The notes beneath the pieces were generated by a model, which was not told the DNA's origin, did not search any database, and saw only the letters and a program-made list of their open reading frames with translations. The translations under genes and the position numbers were made by a program. Of a stretch of 64,000 bases of DNA, positions 47,495 through 58,237 are shown one piece after another (positions within the stretch are counted from its first letter, which is position 1; each line of letters opens with the position of its first letter). Source of the stretch: Clostridia bacterium (GTDB lineage: Bacteria > Bacillota > Clostridia > Christensenellales > Borkfalkiaceae); assembly GCA_014805025.1 (NCBI GenBank), contig JAAUYR010000021.1, positions 1-64,000 on the forward strand. The letters run 5' to 3'.

Positions 47495-47567
47495 CGTCAT
47501 TGCGAGGGTGCTTGCACCCGAAGCAATCCAGAAGCAAAGTAAAAGTAATAGTGAAGTAGTAAAAAGT
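47495..47567. repeat. Interspersed palindrome-bearing repeat (copy 1)
   Basis: CGTCATTGCGAGGGTGCTTGCACCCGAAGCAATCCAG + AAGCAAAGTAAAAGTAATAGTGAAGTAGTAAAAAGT; matches 62510-62583. Confidence 0.8.
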
Positions 47568-47578
47568 TAGATATGTTT

Positions 47579-47950
47579 ATGAAAAAAATATTAAATATTC
47601 TTTCTTTAACAATTTTAATTTGCTGTATAGCTGTTTTATTTACAGCTTGCACCGAAAATGGGCATAAGACAATTACAACGGATTATGCAAAACTACACAA
47701 TGTTGACGAAAGTGAAATAAGTTTTACTTGCTATGCAGAATTTGAAGGTACGCATGTTTTAATGTTAAACGGATATTATCCTGACGCATTGTCTATTGAG
47801 GTTGTTGACGGTGTTGTGTTTAATCATTCACAAATCAAAACTTTTACCGTATATAGCAACGGCGAATTTTATAGCTTACAAGAAGCGTTTGATAGTGGCT
47901 TGGTAACGCACGATAATCTTTTAACTTTGCGCGAAATATACAACGGTTAG
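47579..47950 (+). CDS. Small lipoprotein, unknown function
   Basis: MKKILNILSLTILICCIAVLFTACTENG lipobox. Confidence 0.65.
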   Translation: MKKILNILSLTILICCIAVLFTACTENGHKTITTDYAKLHNVDESEISFTCYAEFEGTHVLMLNGYYPDALSIEVVDGVVFNHSQIKTFTVYSNGEFYSLQEAFDSGLVTHDNLLTLREIYNG

Positions 47951-47981
47951 ATTTAAATTTATTGCTTTAAACAATTCACAG

Positions 47982-48018
47982 TTAAAAGCTCCCGAACATT
48001 TTTGTTCGGGAGCTTTTT
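47982..48018. terminator. Bidirectional terminator
   Basis: AAAAGCTCCCGAACATTTTTGTTCGGGAGCTTTTT. Confidence 0.85.
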
Positions 48019-48021
48019 AAT

Positions 48022-50718
48022 TTACTTTCTGAGCCGTCTTATTTCTGTATAAGCCATTACGAACGGGCCGGTGCCCTTCGCGTCGTTTTCAACTACGGGT
48101 TCGGAAATGTAATACTCGAACGTGCCGTCGCGCTGCGGCTTATCCTCGGGGCCGAGGCCGGCCATAAGGCAGATACCGCCGAGGTTGAGCTTGCCGTCCG
48201 TTTCGGTCAGATAGCGCTTGCAAATGCCGTTGAACACCCTTTCGCCAACGGAAGCAAACCGCCTTTCAACGTAGCCGAGGCGCGCGCCCTTCATCATAGC
48301 GTAAGCTATCATTGCGCTGCCAGAGGTTTCAAGATAGTTGCCCTCTCTGCCGCCCTGGTCAACGACCTGCCAAAACATATCGCTCTTTTGGTCTATGTAC
48401 TGCTCCAAGCCCGTTATTGTCTTTCTGAATATGGTTATAAGCTCCGCCTTTAAGTTGGGCGCGCTCGTATCGAAATAGCTGATAGCGTCAACAAGGCCTA
48501 CCGTGTACCAGCCCACCGAACGCAGCCAGAAGCTCTTTGAAAGCCCCGTTTCTTCGTCCGCCCAGAACGCTTTTTTGGTGCAGTCCCAGCCGTGATAGTA
48601 AAGCTTTTTGTCGGTATCGTACATATTGTTGTACACGTTGCGGAACTGCTTTACTATGTCGGCGTAGTTCACGCCGCGGTTGAACTCCGTTTCGTAACGG
48701 GTATAGAATACCTGCGCCATATACAGTCCGTCAAGCCATACCTGGTTGGGGTAAATTTTCTTGTGCCAGAAGTTGCCCGTAGGCGTGCGCGGCTGACCGA
48801 TAATCTGACGGTGCAGAAGGTCTATGGCCTTTTTGTACTTTTGCTTGCCCGTGTCGCGGTATAAGTCGAACAGTACTCTGCCCTCGTTGATGTTATCTAC
48901 GTTGTAGTCTTCAACGTCGTATCCGCGGATAGTTCCGTCGTCGAAAACGTAGTAGTCAACGAACTTATCGATAAATTCCAGATATTTTCTGTCGCCCGTC
49001 TGCTTGTATATGGTGTACAGCGAGGTCATCATACAGCCGTCAATATAGTTCCAGCCCGGCTTCTTGCCGTGTTGCAGGTTCTCTATATTCCATACGGGTG
49101 CGTCGGGAGTGGTGTCCTCGATAAGCCTGTCAATGTATCTTTCAATAATCGAATAATCCATAATTTTTTTCCTCTTTTGTTTTTCTATTACTTTGCCGCA
49201 GTTTTTAACTATTATCTTTTCGCCGACAACGCCGTCAAACCTGACGTTTTTAAGCACGAGCCTTTCAACGTTGTCAACGTACAGCCCCTCTTTGCAGTAC
49301 TCGCGAACGTTTTCGAGCATGGCCGGCAAAAACGGTTTTGCATCCGCCTTGTAGCTAAAACTTACGTTTTCGAGAACTATTTCTTTTATAGGCTGCTCGA
49401 CAAGCCCGTCGAAGTAACCCGCCATGCACTCGCAGTCAACGCATTCCAAATCGCGGAAGGCGAACCTGCCAAGGTAGGGCGTGCCGTCGTCCACGGGGGT
49501 TTTGGGGTTGCGCGACCAAACGTATTCGGTATGACCGTCCGGGTCGCAGAAATAATACATATTGATAACGAGCGGAGTAATAACGTTTTCCATTCTTATG
49601 TTTTCGAAAACTACTCCGTCGATTATTCCGTTTTTGCCGCGGCCGCGACGGGATTTAATTCTCAGTCCTCTGTCCGTATGGCAGAAAAGGCACTGTCCGA
49701 CCGTAAGGTTTTTTACGCCGCCGCTCATTTCACTGCCCAAAGTTATTGCGCCGTGGCCGTCTTGGAACAAATTGTTCCTCAGCGTATGGTTGTTTGCAGG
49801 CGTATGATAGGTTTTGCCCATGTACAGCTTGCCGCTCTTTATCGCGCAGCAGTCGTCGCCTACGCTGAACTGACAGCCGATTATATCCACGCCGTCGCAG
49901 CTTTCGGGGTCGAGGCCGTCGGTGTTGGGTGCGTTAGCCGGGCATTTTATTTTAATATCGTAAAATTTAAGGTTCTTAGAGAAGAACGGGTGGAAATTCC
50001 ACGCAGCCGAGTTAGTACCAGTTACGCCGTGGAAAACTACGTTTTCGCACTTGTTTAAAAATACCAGGCGCGGACGGGCTATTTTTCTGCCCTTGGGGGT
50101 CTTCCACCAGGTTGAGTTGTCGGCGTTGCCGTTAATTACGCCCTCGCCCACGACTTTTATATTCTTCTGCTTATACGCCGAAACGAAGGACTGATAGCAG
50201 TCGTACGGGTCGCCCTCCCAGGATGCGGTAATTTCTTCCTTGCCGTCCAAATAAATACGCGCCGGAATTACGGGATAGTGCCCTTCGTCGGGGTCGCCGA
50301 GAAGCTGCGCGCCCTTTTTAAGCTCTAAGGTTATATTGCTTTTCAAGGTCACGGGACGAACGAGATAGTTGCCCTCTTCAAGCACTACTCTGCCGCCCTC
50401 GGGGCACATTTCTATGGCCTTTTGAACAATAAACGTATCGTCGGAAACTCCGTCCGCCTTAGCGCCGAGAGCTTTAACGTAGATTACTCCCGTTTCCGGT
50501 TCGGTTTTGAAAGTAAGCTCGGTATCGTCGCAAGTAGTTTTAACGGTGTATTTCGTTGCCGGCTTTAAGTCGAACAGCGAAAAAACGTTGGTGTTGCGCT
50601 CGCCGCCGATTTCGCGGCCGTTGAGAATGACCTTATAGCTCTGCGTGTTGTAATAAGGGTTTTTGTTGGCGAACTCGAAGCACGCCGTCGTGCTTGAAAC
50701 GAACAGCTTATTAAACAT
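48022..50718 (-). CDS. GH28 polygalacturonase-like + GH105 unsaturated rhamnogalacturonyl hydrolase-like, single ORF
   Basis: GH28: NTDGLDPESCDGVDIIGCQFSVGDDCCAIKSG; GH105: WNYIDGCMMTSLYTIYKQTGD...NQVWLDGLYMAQVFYTRY; no signal peptide. Confidence 0.9.
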   Translation of the reverse strand: MFNKLFVSSTTACFEFANKNPYYNTQSYKVILNGREIGGERNTNVFSLFDLKPATKYTVKTTCDDTELTFKTEPETGVIYVKALGAKADGVSDDTFIVQKAIEMCPEGGRVVLEEGNYLVRPVTLKSNITLELKKGAQLLGDPDEGHYPVIPARIYLDGKEEITASWEGDPYDCYQSFVSAYKQKNIKVVGEGVINGNADNSTWWKTPKGRKIARPRLVFLNKCENVVFHGVTGTNSAAWNFHPFFSKNLKFYDIKIKCPANAPNTDGLDPESCDGVDIIGCQFSVGDDCCAIKSGKLYMGKTYHTPANNHTLRNNLFQDGHGAITLGSEMSGGVKNLTVGQCLFCHTDRGLRIKSRRGRGKNGIIDGVVFENIRMENVITPLVINMYYFCDPDGHTEYVWSRNPKTPVDDGTPYLGRFAFRDLECVDCECMAGYFDGLVEQPIKEIVLENVSFSYKADAKPFLPAMLENVREYCKEGLYVDNVERLVLKNVRFDGVVGEKIIVKNCGKVIEKQKRKKIMDYSIIERYIDRLIEDTTPDAPVWNIENLQHGKKPGWNYIDGCMMTSLYTIYKQTGDRKYLEFIDKFVDYYVFDDGTIRGYDVEDYNVDNINEGRVLFDLYRDTGKQKYKKAIDLLHRQIIGQPRTPTGNFWHKKIYPNQVWLDGLYMAQVFYTRYETEFNRGVNYADIVKQFRNVYNNMYDTDKKLYYHGWDCTKKAFWADEETGLSKSFWLRSVGWYTVGLVDAISYFDTSAPNLKAELITIFRKTITGLEQYIDQKSDMFWQVVDQGGREGNYLETSGSAMIAYAMMKGARLGYVERRFASVGERVFNGICKRYLTETDGKLNLGGICLMAGLGPEDKPQRDGTFEYYISEPVVENDAKGTGPFVMAYTEIRRLRK

Positions 50719-51415
50719 TTGCCGCTATCTCCTTTTTCCCGCGTTTCTTTACAAGACGGACTATTCCGTCCTTTATCCCGATAAAAATCATATCTACAAC
50801 TACCGTGTAAACGCCGAACAGCAGCGGCTCGACGCCCGTCCAAACGCTGGCCGAACCGTTGATATGAATTACAAGGTTTGTTATTCCGGCGTATATGAAC
50901 ATTACGCAGGTCACAACTAAAACGTAATAGAGTATGTTCGTAAAAAACGTCCAGAATGCCTTGAACGGGAACGGAAACATCATATAATCGTTATATTCTT
51001 TTCTGTCCGTTTCCATATATCTGAACAGGGGGTTTACAAGAACGTCTACTATAAGGCCGAGCACTGCGCCCAACAGCACCATCTGGTCGAGCGCGTCAAG
51101 GCCGCTAAGCCCCCACATTACAAAATAACAAACTACTCCGGCAAACCACCACTTTACAAAAATCGCCTTTATCCAGGTCGGTATGCGCCCCAAAAAGTCG
51201 GTTTTGTAAGGGTCGAACTGCTTTTGCTTGCCGCTACGGGTTACGTTTTTGGGGTCGTCTATACCCGTGCAGTCGGATATGTTCATAGATATATCGCCCT
51301 GCGGCTCGTAGCTGTCGTCTTTAAGTGCCGCGACAAGCTCGTCGATTTTGTCAACCCTTAAATCGTAAAAGTTTTCGATAGTAGTTTCTTTGAAATTCTT
51401 TTTCTTTTTAGCCAT
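50711..51415 (-). CDS. Membrane protein, transporter-operon associated
   Basis: MAKKKKNFKETTIENFYDLRVDKIDELVAAL; five or so TM segments. Confidence 0.65.
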   Translation of the reverse strand: MAKKKKNFKETTIENFYDLRVDKIDELVAALKDDSYEPQGDISMNISDCTGIDDPKNVTRSGKQKQFDPYKTDFLGRIPTWIKAIFVKWWFAGVVCYFVMWGLSGLDALDQMVLLGAVLGLIVDVLVNPLFRYMETDRKEYNDYMMFPFPFKAFWTFFTNILYYVLVVTCVMFIYAGITNLVIHINGSASVWTGVEPLLFGVYTVVVDMIFIGIKDGIVRLVKKRGKKEIAANV

Positions 51416-51474
51416 AGTCCTTCTTGGAAAAATAACCGACAAAATAATTTTTGCCGGTTATCGTTTTATAAAAA

Positions 51475-52116
51475 TTAAACCTCTTCGCTTGTATCAATCG
51501 CTTCTTTGATAACGTTTTCTTCAAGCACTTTTCTGGTGTTGATTTTGCCGATAAGCTTGCCGTAAAGCGGATACGTTGCGGTGAGTAACGCCGCGATTGC
51601 AACGAATATTGCGTGAACAAGCACGCCGTTTATTGCGCCGTAAATGTATTTTTCGCGGACGGCTTTCTGCGATTCGTTCAGTATTTTAAGTGCCTCGGTC
51701 CAGGCGTTTGTCCACTGAACGTAAAGCAGAATATCCATACCAATCATAACTGCCATAAACACAAACGTGAATACCAGCATTACGATTTTGGGCTTTTTAG
51801 CACGCTTGGGGAAGGAGTACATAAAAAGCAGCAATACCAGAATACTGAACAGCGTGTTTATGAACAGCGCTACGGGAACGCCCGTTTTGGGATATTCAAG
51901 TCCGGCCTGCGAGATGCTACCAAGCATAAACAGGTAAATGAGCGAGGATACGATGAGCACGAAGAATGCAATGTTCATCGGTCTGCGTTTTAATTTAACT
52001 ACGAACTTACGCAGCCACTCTTTAACGCCCCCGATAAATTTAGCGCCCTTGGAAGGCTTTGATGATTCGGGTGCGGTTTCAACGGTGTTTTCCATTACGG
52101 TTTCGTTTTCTGCCAT
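51475..52116 (-). CDS. Membrane protein, transporter-operon associated
   Basis: 213 aa, four TM segments. Confidence 0.65.
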   Translation of the reverse strand: MAENETVMENTVETAPESSKPSKGAKFIGGVKEWLRKFVVKLKRRPMNIAFFVLIVSSLIYLFMLGSISQAGLEYPKTGVPVALFINTLFSILVLLLFMYSFPKRAKKPKIVMLVFTFVFMAVMIGMDILLYVQWTNAWTEALKILNESQKAVREKYIYGAINGVLVHAIFVAIAALLTATYPLYGKLIGKINTRKVLEENVIKEAIDTSEEV

Positions 52117-52129
52117 TTTTTATCCCTCC

Positions 52130-53223
<1,094 letters not shown>

Positions 53224-53224
<1 letters not shown>

Positions 53225-53829
53225 TATTGCACCTCCTCTGCTGTGTTGACAGGCTGTGCCTCAACCTGAGCCTTTGCCGCCTCTTCATCGCTTTCGATTT
53301 TCTTAATTGCCGCCATAACGTCAACTTCGCCGTTGTCGATTTTCTTCTGGAAGTTTTCGTGCTTGGTGGCCTGTATCCAGCCAAGTACTGCGGAAGCTAT
53401 AAGGCAAGCTGCCGAAGCGCAAAGATATACGGTTAAAATTACGAATTCTACCCAGCTCTGTTCAGCCGTGGGATAAAAACCGAAGTAGCCTGCGGTTAAA
53501 AGCTGATGACGAAGTCCGTAAAGAGGATATCCGAATATACGGAGTATCTGGAAAGCCGCAATTACCAAAAGTACGTACGTGAACTTTTTGTTGTAGCCTT
53601 TAACGCCCTCGGACGAAAGGAACGTTATCAAAAGAACGACAAGCGTTAATATGACCGAAAAACCTATGGTTATGGTCTGAAAATAGCTGTCGGTATAAGC
53701 GTACAAAAGCATAAAGTACAGGCAGTTGAACACCAGCCCCAAAAGAGCCAGCGACGACGCGAGTTTGTTACTCTTGTAGCGCAGTATATCGTGCTGTATA
53801 ATTTCCTGCTCGGGAGTTAATTTTTTCAT
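53224..53829 (-). CDS. Membrane protein, transporter-operon associated
   Basis: 201 aa, four TM segments. Confidence 0.65.
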
Positions 53830-53832
53830 AGC

Positions 53833-54429
53833 TTACGCCACCTCCTTTACAAGTCCTTGGCTTAAAAGAGCTTTTTCGCCCTTCATAAGCTTTATTTTCC
53901 AAACAAGGTTAAGTACGAAGCCTACGGCGTTTACTATAAGTATTCCGGCCATAGCGTACCCGACGGGGAAAGTCCAAGTACTTTCCTTCCACATTCCGGG
54001 TAAAATTTCTTCGTATTCCCTTTGTGCTTTTTCTAAATCAATTGAGTTAAGAATACTCTGGCAGTCTGCTACCAATGCAATTATAACTATTGCAACCACT
54101 ACCTGCGCAAGTATAACCACGCCGATTGCAACATAATTAGTTACGTAATAATTACGCCTTGAATGAGTGCCCATTATGTAATTGAGGCACACCGCAAGTA
54201 TAACTACGATACCCAAAATAAGGCAGGTATCGCTTACTCCTTGCGAAGCGTAAAACAGGTCGCCCGCACCAGCGACGTATTCCTTATTTTTCTCAACGTC
54301 GAAAATACTGGGTTGCGACATCTGATAAAGAGTGCCCGAGCAGAAGATAAGCGAGAACACTACTACGAGCGCCGCGATTATCAGCGATACGAGCATAAAG
54401 ATTTTTTGAAATCTCATTTGAGTTTTCAT
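53833..54429 (-). CDS. Membrane protein, transporter-operon associated
   Basis: 198 aa, four TM segments. Confidence 0.65.
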   Translation of the reverse strand: MKTQMRFQKIFMLVSLIIAALVVVFSLIFCSGTLYQMSQPSIFDVEKNKEYVAGAGDLFYASQGVSDTCLILGIVVILAVCLNYIMGTHSRRNYYVTNYVAIGVVILAQVVVAIVIIALVADCQSILNSIDLEKAQREYEEILPGMWKESTWTFPVGYAMAGILIVNAVGFVLNLVWKIKLMKGEKALLSQGLVKEVA

Positions 54430-54454
54430 ATCATTTCCCCGAAAAGCTTAACCT

Positions 54455-54486
54455 TACTGCGCCCGCCCGAAAGCGGGCGCAGTTTG
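54455..54486 (-). terminator. Hairpin after the solute-binding protein gene
   Basis: ACTGCGCCCGCCCGAAAGCGGGCGCAGT. Confidence 0.65.
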
Positions 54487-54532
54487 GTTAAACAGAATTT
54501 TAGTTTTTAAGCTTTAAAGCTTACAGTTGAAA

Positions 54533-57223
54533 TTATTTCTTCGTAAGGCTATTGTAATAAGTTTTAACCTTATCCCAAGCCGAAGTCATAAAGCCGGATA
54601 CGGTGTTAAGACCGGACTCGTTAAGCAACGATATTATGCCCTGAGCATCGCCAGGAAGCGCACCGCCGCCACCACTGTGTATCGTCTTGCTGGTATCGTA
54701 ACCGTAGTACATAACGTCGGTCAAAATGTTGTAGTTTTCTTCCTTATTTGCATAGAAGTAGTTATCAGCACTGGATTTACCTGCACAAACCTTTGCATAA
54801 TTGTCGGACATAGCCGTGGACTGAGCCTTTGTGAAAGGTAACAGCGTAGGCACAAGGGTGTACCAGTAGTTGTTAGCATCAATGCCGGGAAGCGTGTGCT
54901 TGATAGTACCGTTAACTTCCGCAATAGCCCAGATATCTGCGCCTACAAGTCCGCAAGTTGCGGTGCACTGATATTCGAAGCCCTGGTCCTTGTTACCGAA
55001 GTTAAGAGCGGAACCGATAATCTGACGAGCATAGTTTGTAAAGTTACCATTACCGATAGCGGTATCGATAAATGCGTCGTAGCTTGCAGTGGTCATTGTG
55101 GGAACCATCTTGCCCTTATAGTAAGTACCGGTGTAAAGCTTGTTGCCGTAGCAGAAGTACTGACCCTGATATTTTTCGGTTACGTAGTACTGTTTATCGT
55201 CGTGAGTATCAACGATACCGTCCTTGAACGCCTTGTTGATATCCATATTTACGGGAGTGCCGTACCAGGTACCAACGGTACTGTCAACGGTTGCCGCCTG
55301 AGCGGTAGTAACGTTGCCTTTTTCAGAGAAAGGTCCGTAGGTCAATACCATCTGACCGTCGTTGGAGTACATCCAGTCGATAAGGGTAAGAATAGCCGAA
55401 AGTTTTTCGGGCTGGTCCTTAACGTACGATTTAAGTACGCAGATACCGCCGTCTTTAACGCCACGCCAACTCTCGGTAAATCTCATAACGGTTTCGTGCG
55501 AGCCGTTATCGTCGGTATCCCATCTGGAAACGGGGGTAAGGATAGGCGCGTAGTTGTAACCGTCTTCGGTAGTTACAAGCTTAAAGCCGCCGTTCTTGGT
55601 CTGAGTCTGAACGTAGTCGGTAGAGCTGTAAATCTGAACGCCGCCGTTACCGGAAGCCGCAATAGAACCTACGTCTACTTTTGTACCGAGACCTGTGTAA
55701 TAGAGGCCCTCTTCTGCAAGCGCGTGCATTTTTGCAAGAGCGTCCCACATATCCGTCTTGGTACGAGCGTCTACTATGCCGCCGTCTTTATTGATATACG
55801 CATAAAGCGAAGAATATCTGGAAGTAAGTCCGCGAACGCCGTATAATTCGCCTGCCATAGAAGCAACGTCGTACGTTCTGTCGGTCTTGCCGTAACGCGA
55901 GCCGAGGAAGTAAGCCGTTTCACCCTTGGAAGCGTTGCCAAGAAGCGCGCTGGAAGATACCGCACATCTGCCGAGCGCTACGTAAAGGTCAACGTCCCAT
56001 GCAGCGTATGCGCTGTTGAATACGTCGGAAAGCTTGGTATAGAAAGGCGCGGTTTCGCCGGTCTTATGATAAGCAACCTTGATGTATTCCTGTAAAACTT
56101 TGATAAGTTTTGCGCCGGTTACAGCACCCTGAGTATCGTCGATAATCTGGTTCTGAATGTCAACGATGTTACCGGAAGCCTTCTGAGGAGTTGCAACGCC
56201 TGCCGCAACAACTGCTTTATAAAGCTCGCTGTCGCTGTTGCCCAAAGCCGTGATAACTGCGCCGTAGTCAACGGTAAGTTCTACTACGTTCATCTTCTTG
56301 CTTTCGTCAACTTTATGAAGGTTATTACCGTACGTAGCCGTACCGGTTAAAGCCGCAGGGTCGGTTACGTTAATTTTGTAATTTTCCGCAGCGGTTTTAC
56401 CCATAAATGATTCAACCGAGTGAGCCGTTCCCTTAGCGGTTACTTCTGCCTGGTTGGACGTAACTGCATTCTTTGCAGCTGCCTGGCCTGCAAACGTGCC
56501 GGTTGCTGCTGAAACGTCTGCGGTGTCGAGCAGTTTTTCAACTATATCCTTACGCATTAAAACGTATTTTTCGATATCGTCGTTACCGTCGAAGTAAGGA
56601 ACCATATACATAGCACCCGTATCGGTATCAGCGGTAATCGCCATACGAACGACTGCGTTGCTTTCAAGGAACGCCTTGTAGTTAGGCATCCAGTCAAGAT
56701 AAAGGTTCAGGTTAAGAAGGTTATCGGTAGTCGTACCTTCGGTGGAGATAATCGAGGAAGACTCGGTGATTATGCCGTAATTACCAAGGTTGTTGGTAGT
56801 CTTGATATTATCAAGGTTTTCACCCGTCTTTTTCATATTAGCTACCCAGTCATCCTTAACGGTAATTCCAAGGGTGTCTGAAAGTGCCTGCCAAGCGGGT
56901 TTCAAGTCGCCGGAAACGTAAGTTTTACCTGCAACTACTGCGCTCGAAGCGGTAGTATCTTTCGCCGCCGTCTGAATCAGTTTACTGTTGTAGGTTATAC
57001 CTGTTTCAGTATTATTGTAGCCCATTCTGGTAGCGATTTCAGTGCCTTCGGAATAGGTCATTCTGCCGTCTTTGTCTATTTGAGGACGGTAGCCTTCTTC
57101 AAGCTCGTCAACCGAAGGCGGAGTGTAACGTCTGTTAGGTCCGCACGCAGCCATCGAAGCGAGCATTGTGCCTGCCATAACGGTTGAAACAACCGCCATA
57201 ACAATTTTCTTGTTCTTGTTCAT
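54533..57223 (-). CDS. Extracellular solute-binding lipoprotein of an LplABC-type carbohydrate ABC transporter (large, 896 aa)
   Basis: MNKNKKIVMAVVSTVMAGTMLASMAACGPNRR lipobox; next to two permeases. Confidence 0.8.
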   Translation of the reverse strand: MNKNKKIVMAVVSTVMAGTMLASMAACGPNRRYTPPSVDELEEGYRPQIDKDGRMTYSEGTEIATRMGYNNTETGITYNSKLIQTAAKDTTASSAVVAGKTYVSGDLKPAWQALSDTLGITVKDDWVANMKKTGENLDNIKTTNNLGNYGIITESSSIISTEGTTTDNLLNLNLYLDWMPNYKAFLESNAVVRMAITADTDTGAMYMVPYFDGNDDIEKYVLMRKDIVEKLLDTADVSAATGTFAGQAAAKNAVTSNQAEVTAKGTAHSVESFMGKTAAENYKINVTDPAALTGTATYGNNLHKVDESKKMNVVELTVDYGAVITALGNSDSELYKAVVAAGVATPQKASGNIVDIQNQIIDDTQGAVTGAKLIKVLQEYIKVAYHKTGETAPFYTKLSDVFNSAYAAWDVDLYVALGRCAVSSSALLGNASKGETAYFLGSRYGKTDRTYDVASMAGELYGVRGLTSRYSSLYAYINKDGGIVDARTKTDMWDALAKMHALAEEGLYYTGLGTKVDVGSIAASGNGGVQIYSSTDYVQTQTKNGGFKLVTTEDGYNYAPILTPVSRWDTDDNGSHETVMRFTESWRGVKDGGICVLKSYVKDQPEKLSAILTLIDWMYSNDGQMVLTYGPFSEKGNVTTAQAATVDSTVGTWYGTPVNMDINKAFKDGIVDTHDDKQYYVTEKYQGQYFCYGNKLYTGTYYKGKMVPTMTTASYDAFIDTAIGNGNFTNYARQIIGSALNFGNKDQGFEYQCTATCGLVGADIWAIAEVNGTIKHTLPGIDANNYWYTLVPTLLPFTKAQSTAMSDNYAKVCAGKSSADNYFYANKEENYNILTDVMYYGYDTSKTIHSGGGGALPGDAQGIISLLNESGLNTVSGFMTSAWDKVKTYYNSLTKK

Positions 57224-57285
57224 TTTTTTCTCCTTATTATATATTTAAATTCTTCACGGGGTAACCCCCCCGAATTTAATCTTTA

Positions 57286-58221
57286 TTACTCTTTTACGCC
57301 GCCCATATTTACGCCCTTTGCAAAGTACTTTTGTATGAAGGGGTAAATTACGAGTATGGGTATCATTGCAAATACTACCATTGCGTAAGCTATCGAGGTA
57401 CCTTTACCTAAATCCATCTGAGCGGCTTCCGACGTCCACTTTCCGGTTAAGTTGGTATTTATCTGAATAAAGTCACGCATATAAACCTGTACGGGCCAGG
57501 AATAGTTTTGTCCTGCCGCGCCCGTTACCTTGTACGCCCAGAAGTAACCGTTCCAACGGGAAATTCCGAAGAACAATGCAACTGTTGCAATTGTTGCCTT
57601 ACTCATGGGGATATATACCTTTGTTAAAATCTGCAACTCGGTAGCGCCGTCTATACGCGCCGCTTCCTCTATTTCGGAAGGCACGCCCTCAAACGAGTTT
57701 CTTAAAAGAACTATGTTGGTTGCGTTCATACCCATTGCAAGAACGATAAGCCATTTAAGGTCGATATCGCCCATATTGGTGCTACCTGCAAAAATCGTAG
57801 CCATAATTCTGCCCGTCTGCTGATAGTTGAGGAACTGGGGCACAACGCCTGCCGAGAACCACATTGTGAAAACAAGGAAGAAGTTAAAGCCGTGTCTGCC
57901 CAAAAGTCTCTTTTTGGAAAGTGCGTACGCGCCGAGTATTGAGTATATTAAGCACCATATAGTACCTATAAAGGTTACGAATAAGGTGTTAGAATAGCTT
58001 ACCCAAAAGTTAGAACTTGATAAAACGTATTTTGCAGCTTCTATCTGCAAATCGCCGGTGGGCCAAAGAATAACCTCGTTATTGCCTACCTCGTTAAAGC
58101 CGCTGAACATCGAGCTGAGCGCGAATACGAGAGGGTAAACGCAAAGTACCGCAAAAATTATAAGAAATACGTAAGCGATGATTTTGAATATCAGCTCGCT
58201 GACTTCAATTTTTCTTTTCAT
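57286..58221 (-). CDS. Carbohydrate ABC transporter permease (LplC-like)
   Basis: EEAARIDGATELQILTKVYIPMSKATIATVALF EAA loop. Confidence 0.9.
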   Translation of the reverse strand: MKRKIEVSELIFKIIAYVFLIIFAVLCVYPLVFALSSMFSGFNEVGNNEVILWPTGDLQIEAAKYVLSSSNFWVSYSNTLFVTFIGTIWCLIYSILGAYALSKKRLLGRHGFNFFLVFTMWFSAGVVPQFLNYQQTGRIMATIFAGSTNMGDIDLKWLIVLAMGMNATNIVLLRNSFEGVPSEIEEAARIDGATELQILTKVYIPMSKATIATVALFFGISRWNGYFWAYKVTGAAGQNYSWPVQVYMRDFIQINTNLTGKWTSEAAQMDLGKGTSIAYAMVVFAMIPILVIYPFIQKYFAKGVNMGGVKE

Positions 58222-58237
58222 AACTCCGCCCCCCCTA

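Noticed and set aside
49069-50058. 329-aa plus-strand ORF opposite GH28
   Set aside because: Antisense shadow of a well-supported enzyme
54896-55846. 316-aa plus-strand ORF opposite the solute-binding protein
   Set aside because: Antisense shadow with no promoter or RBS evidence
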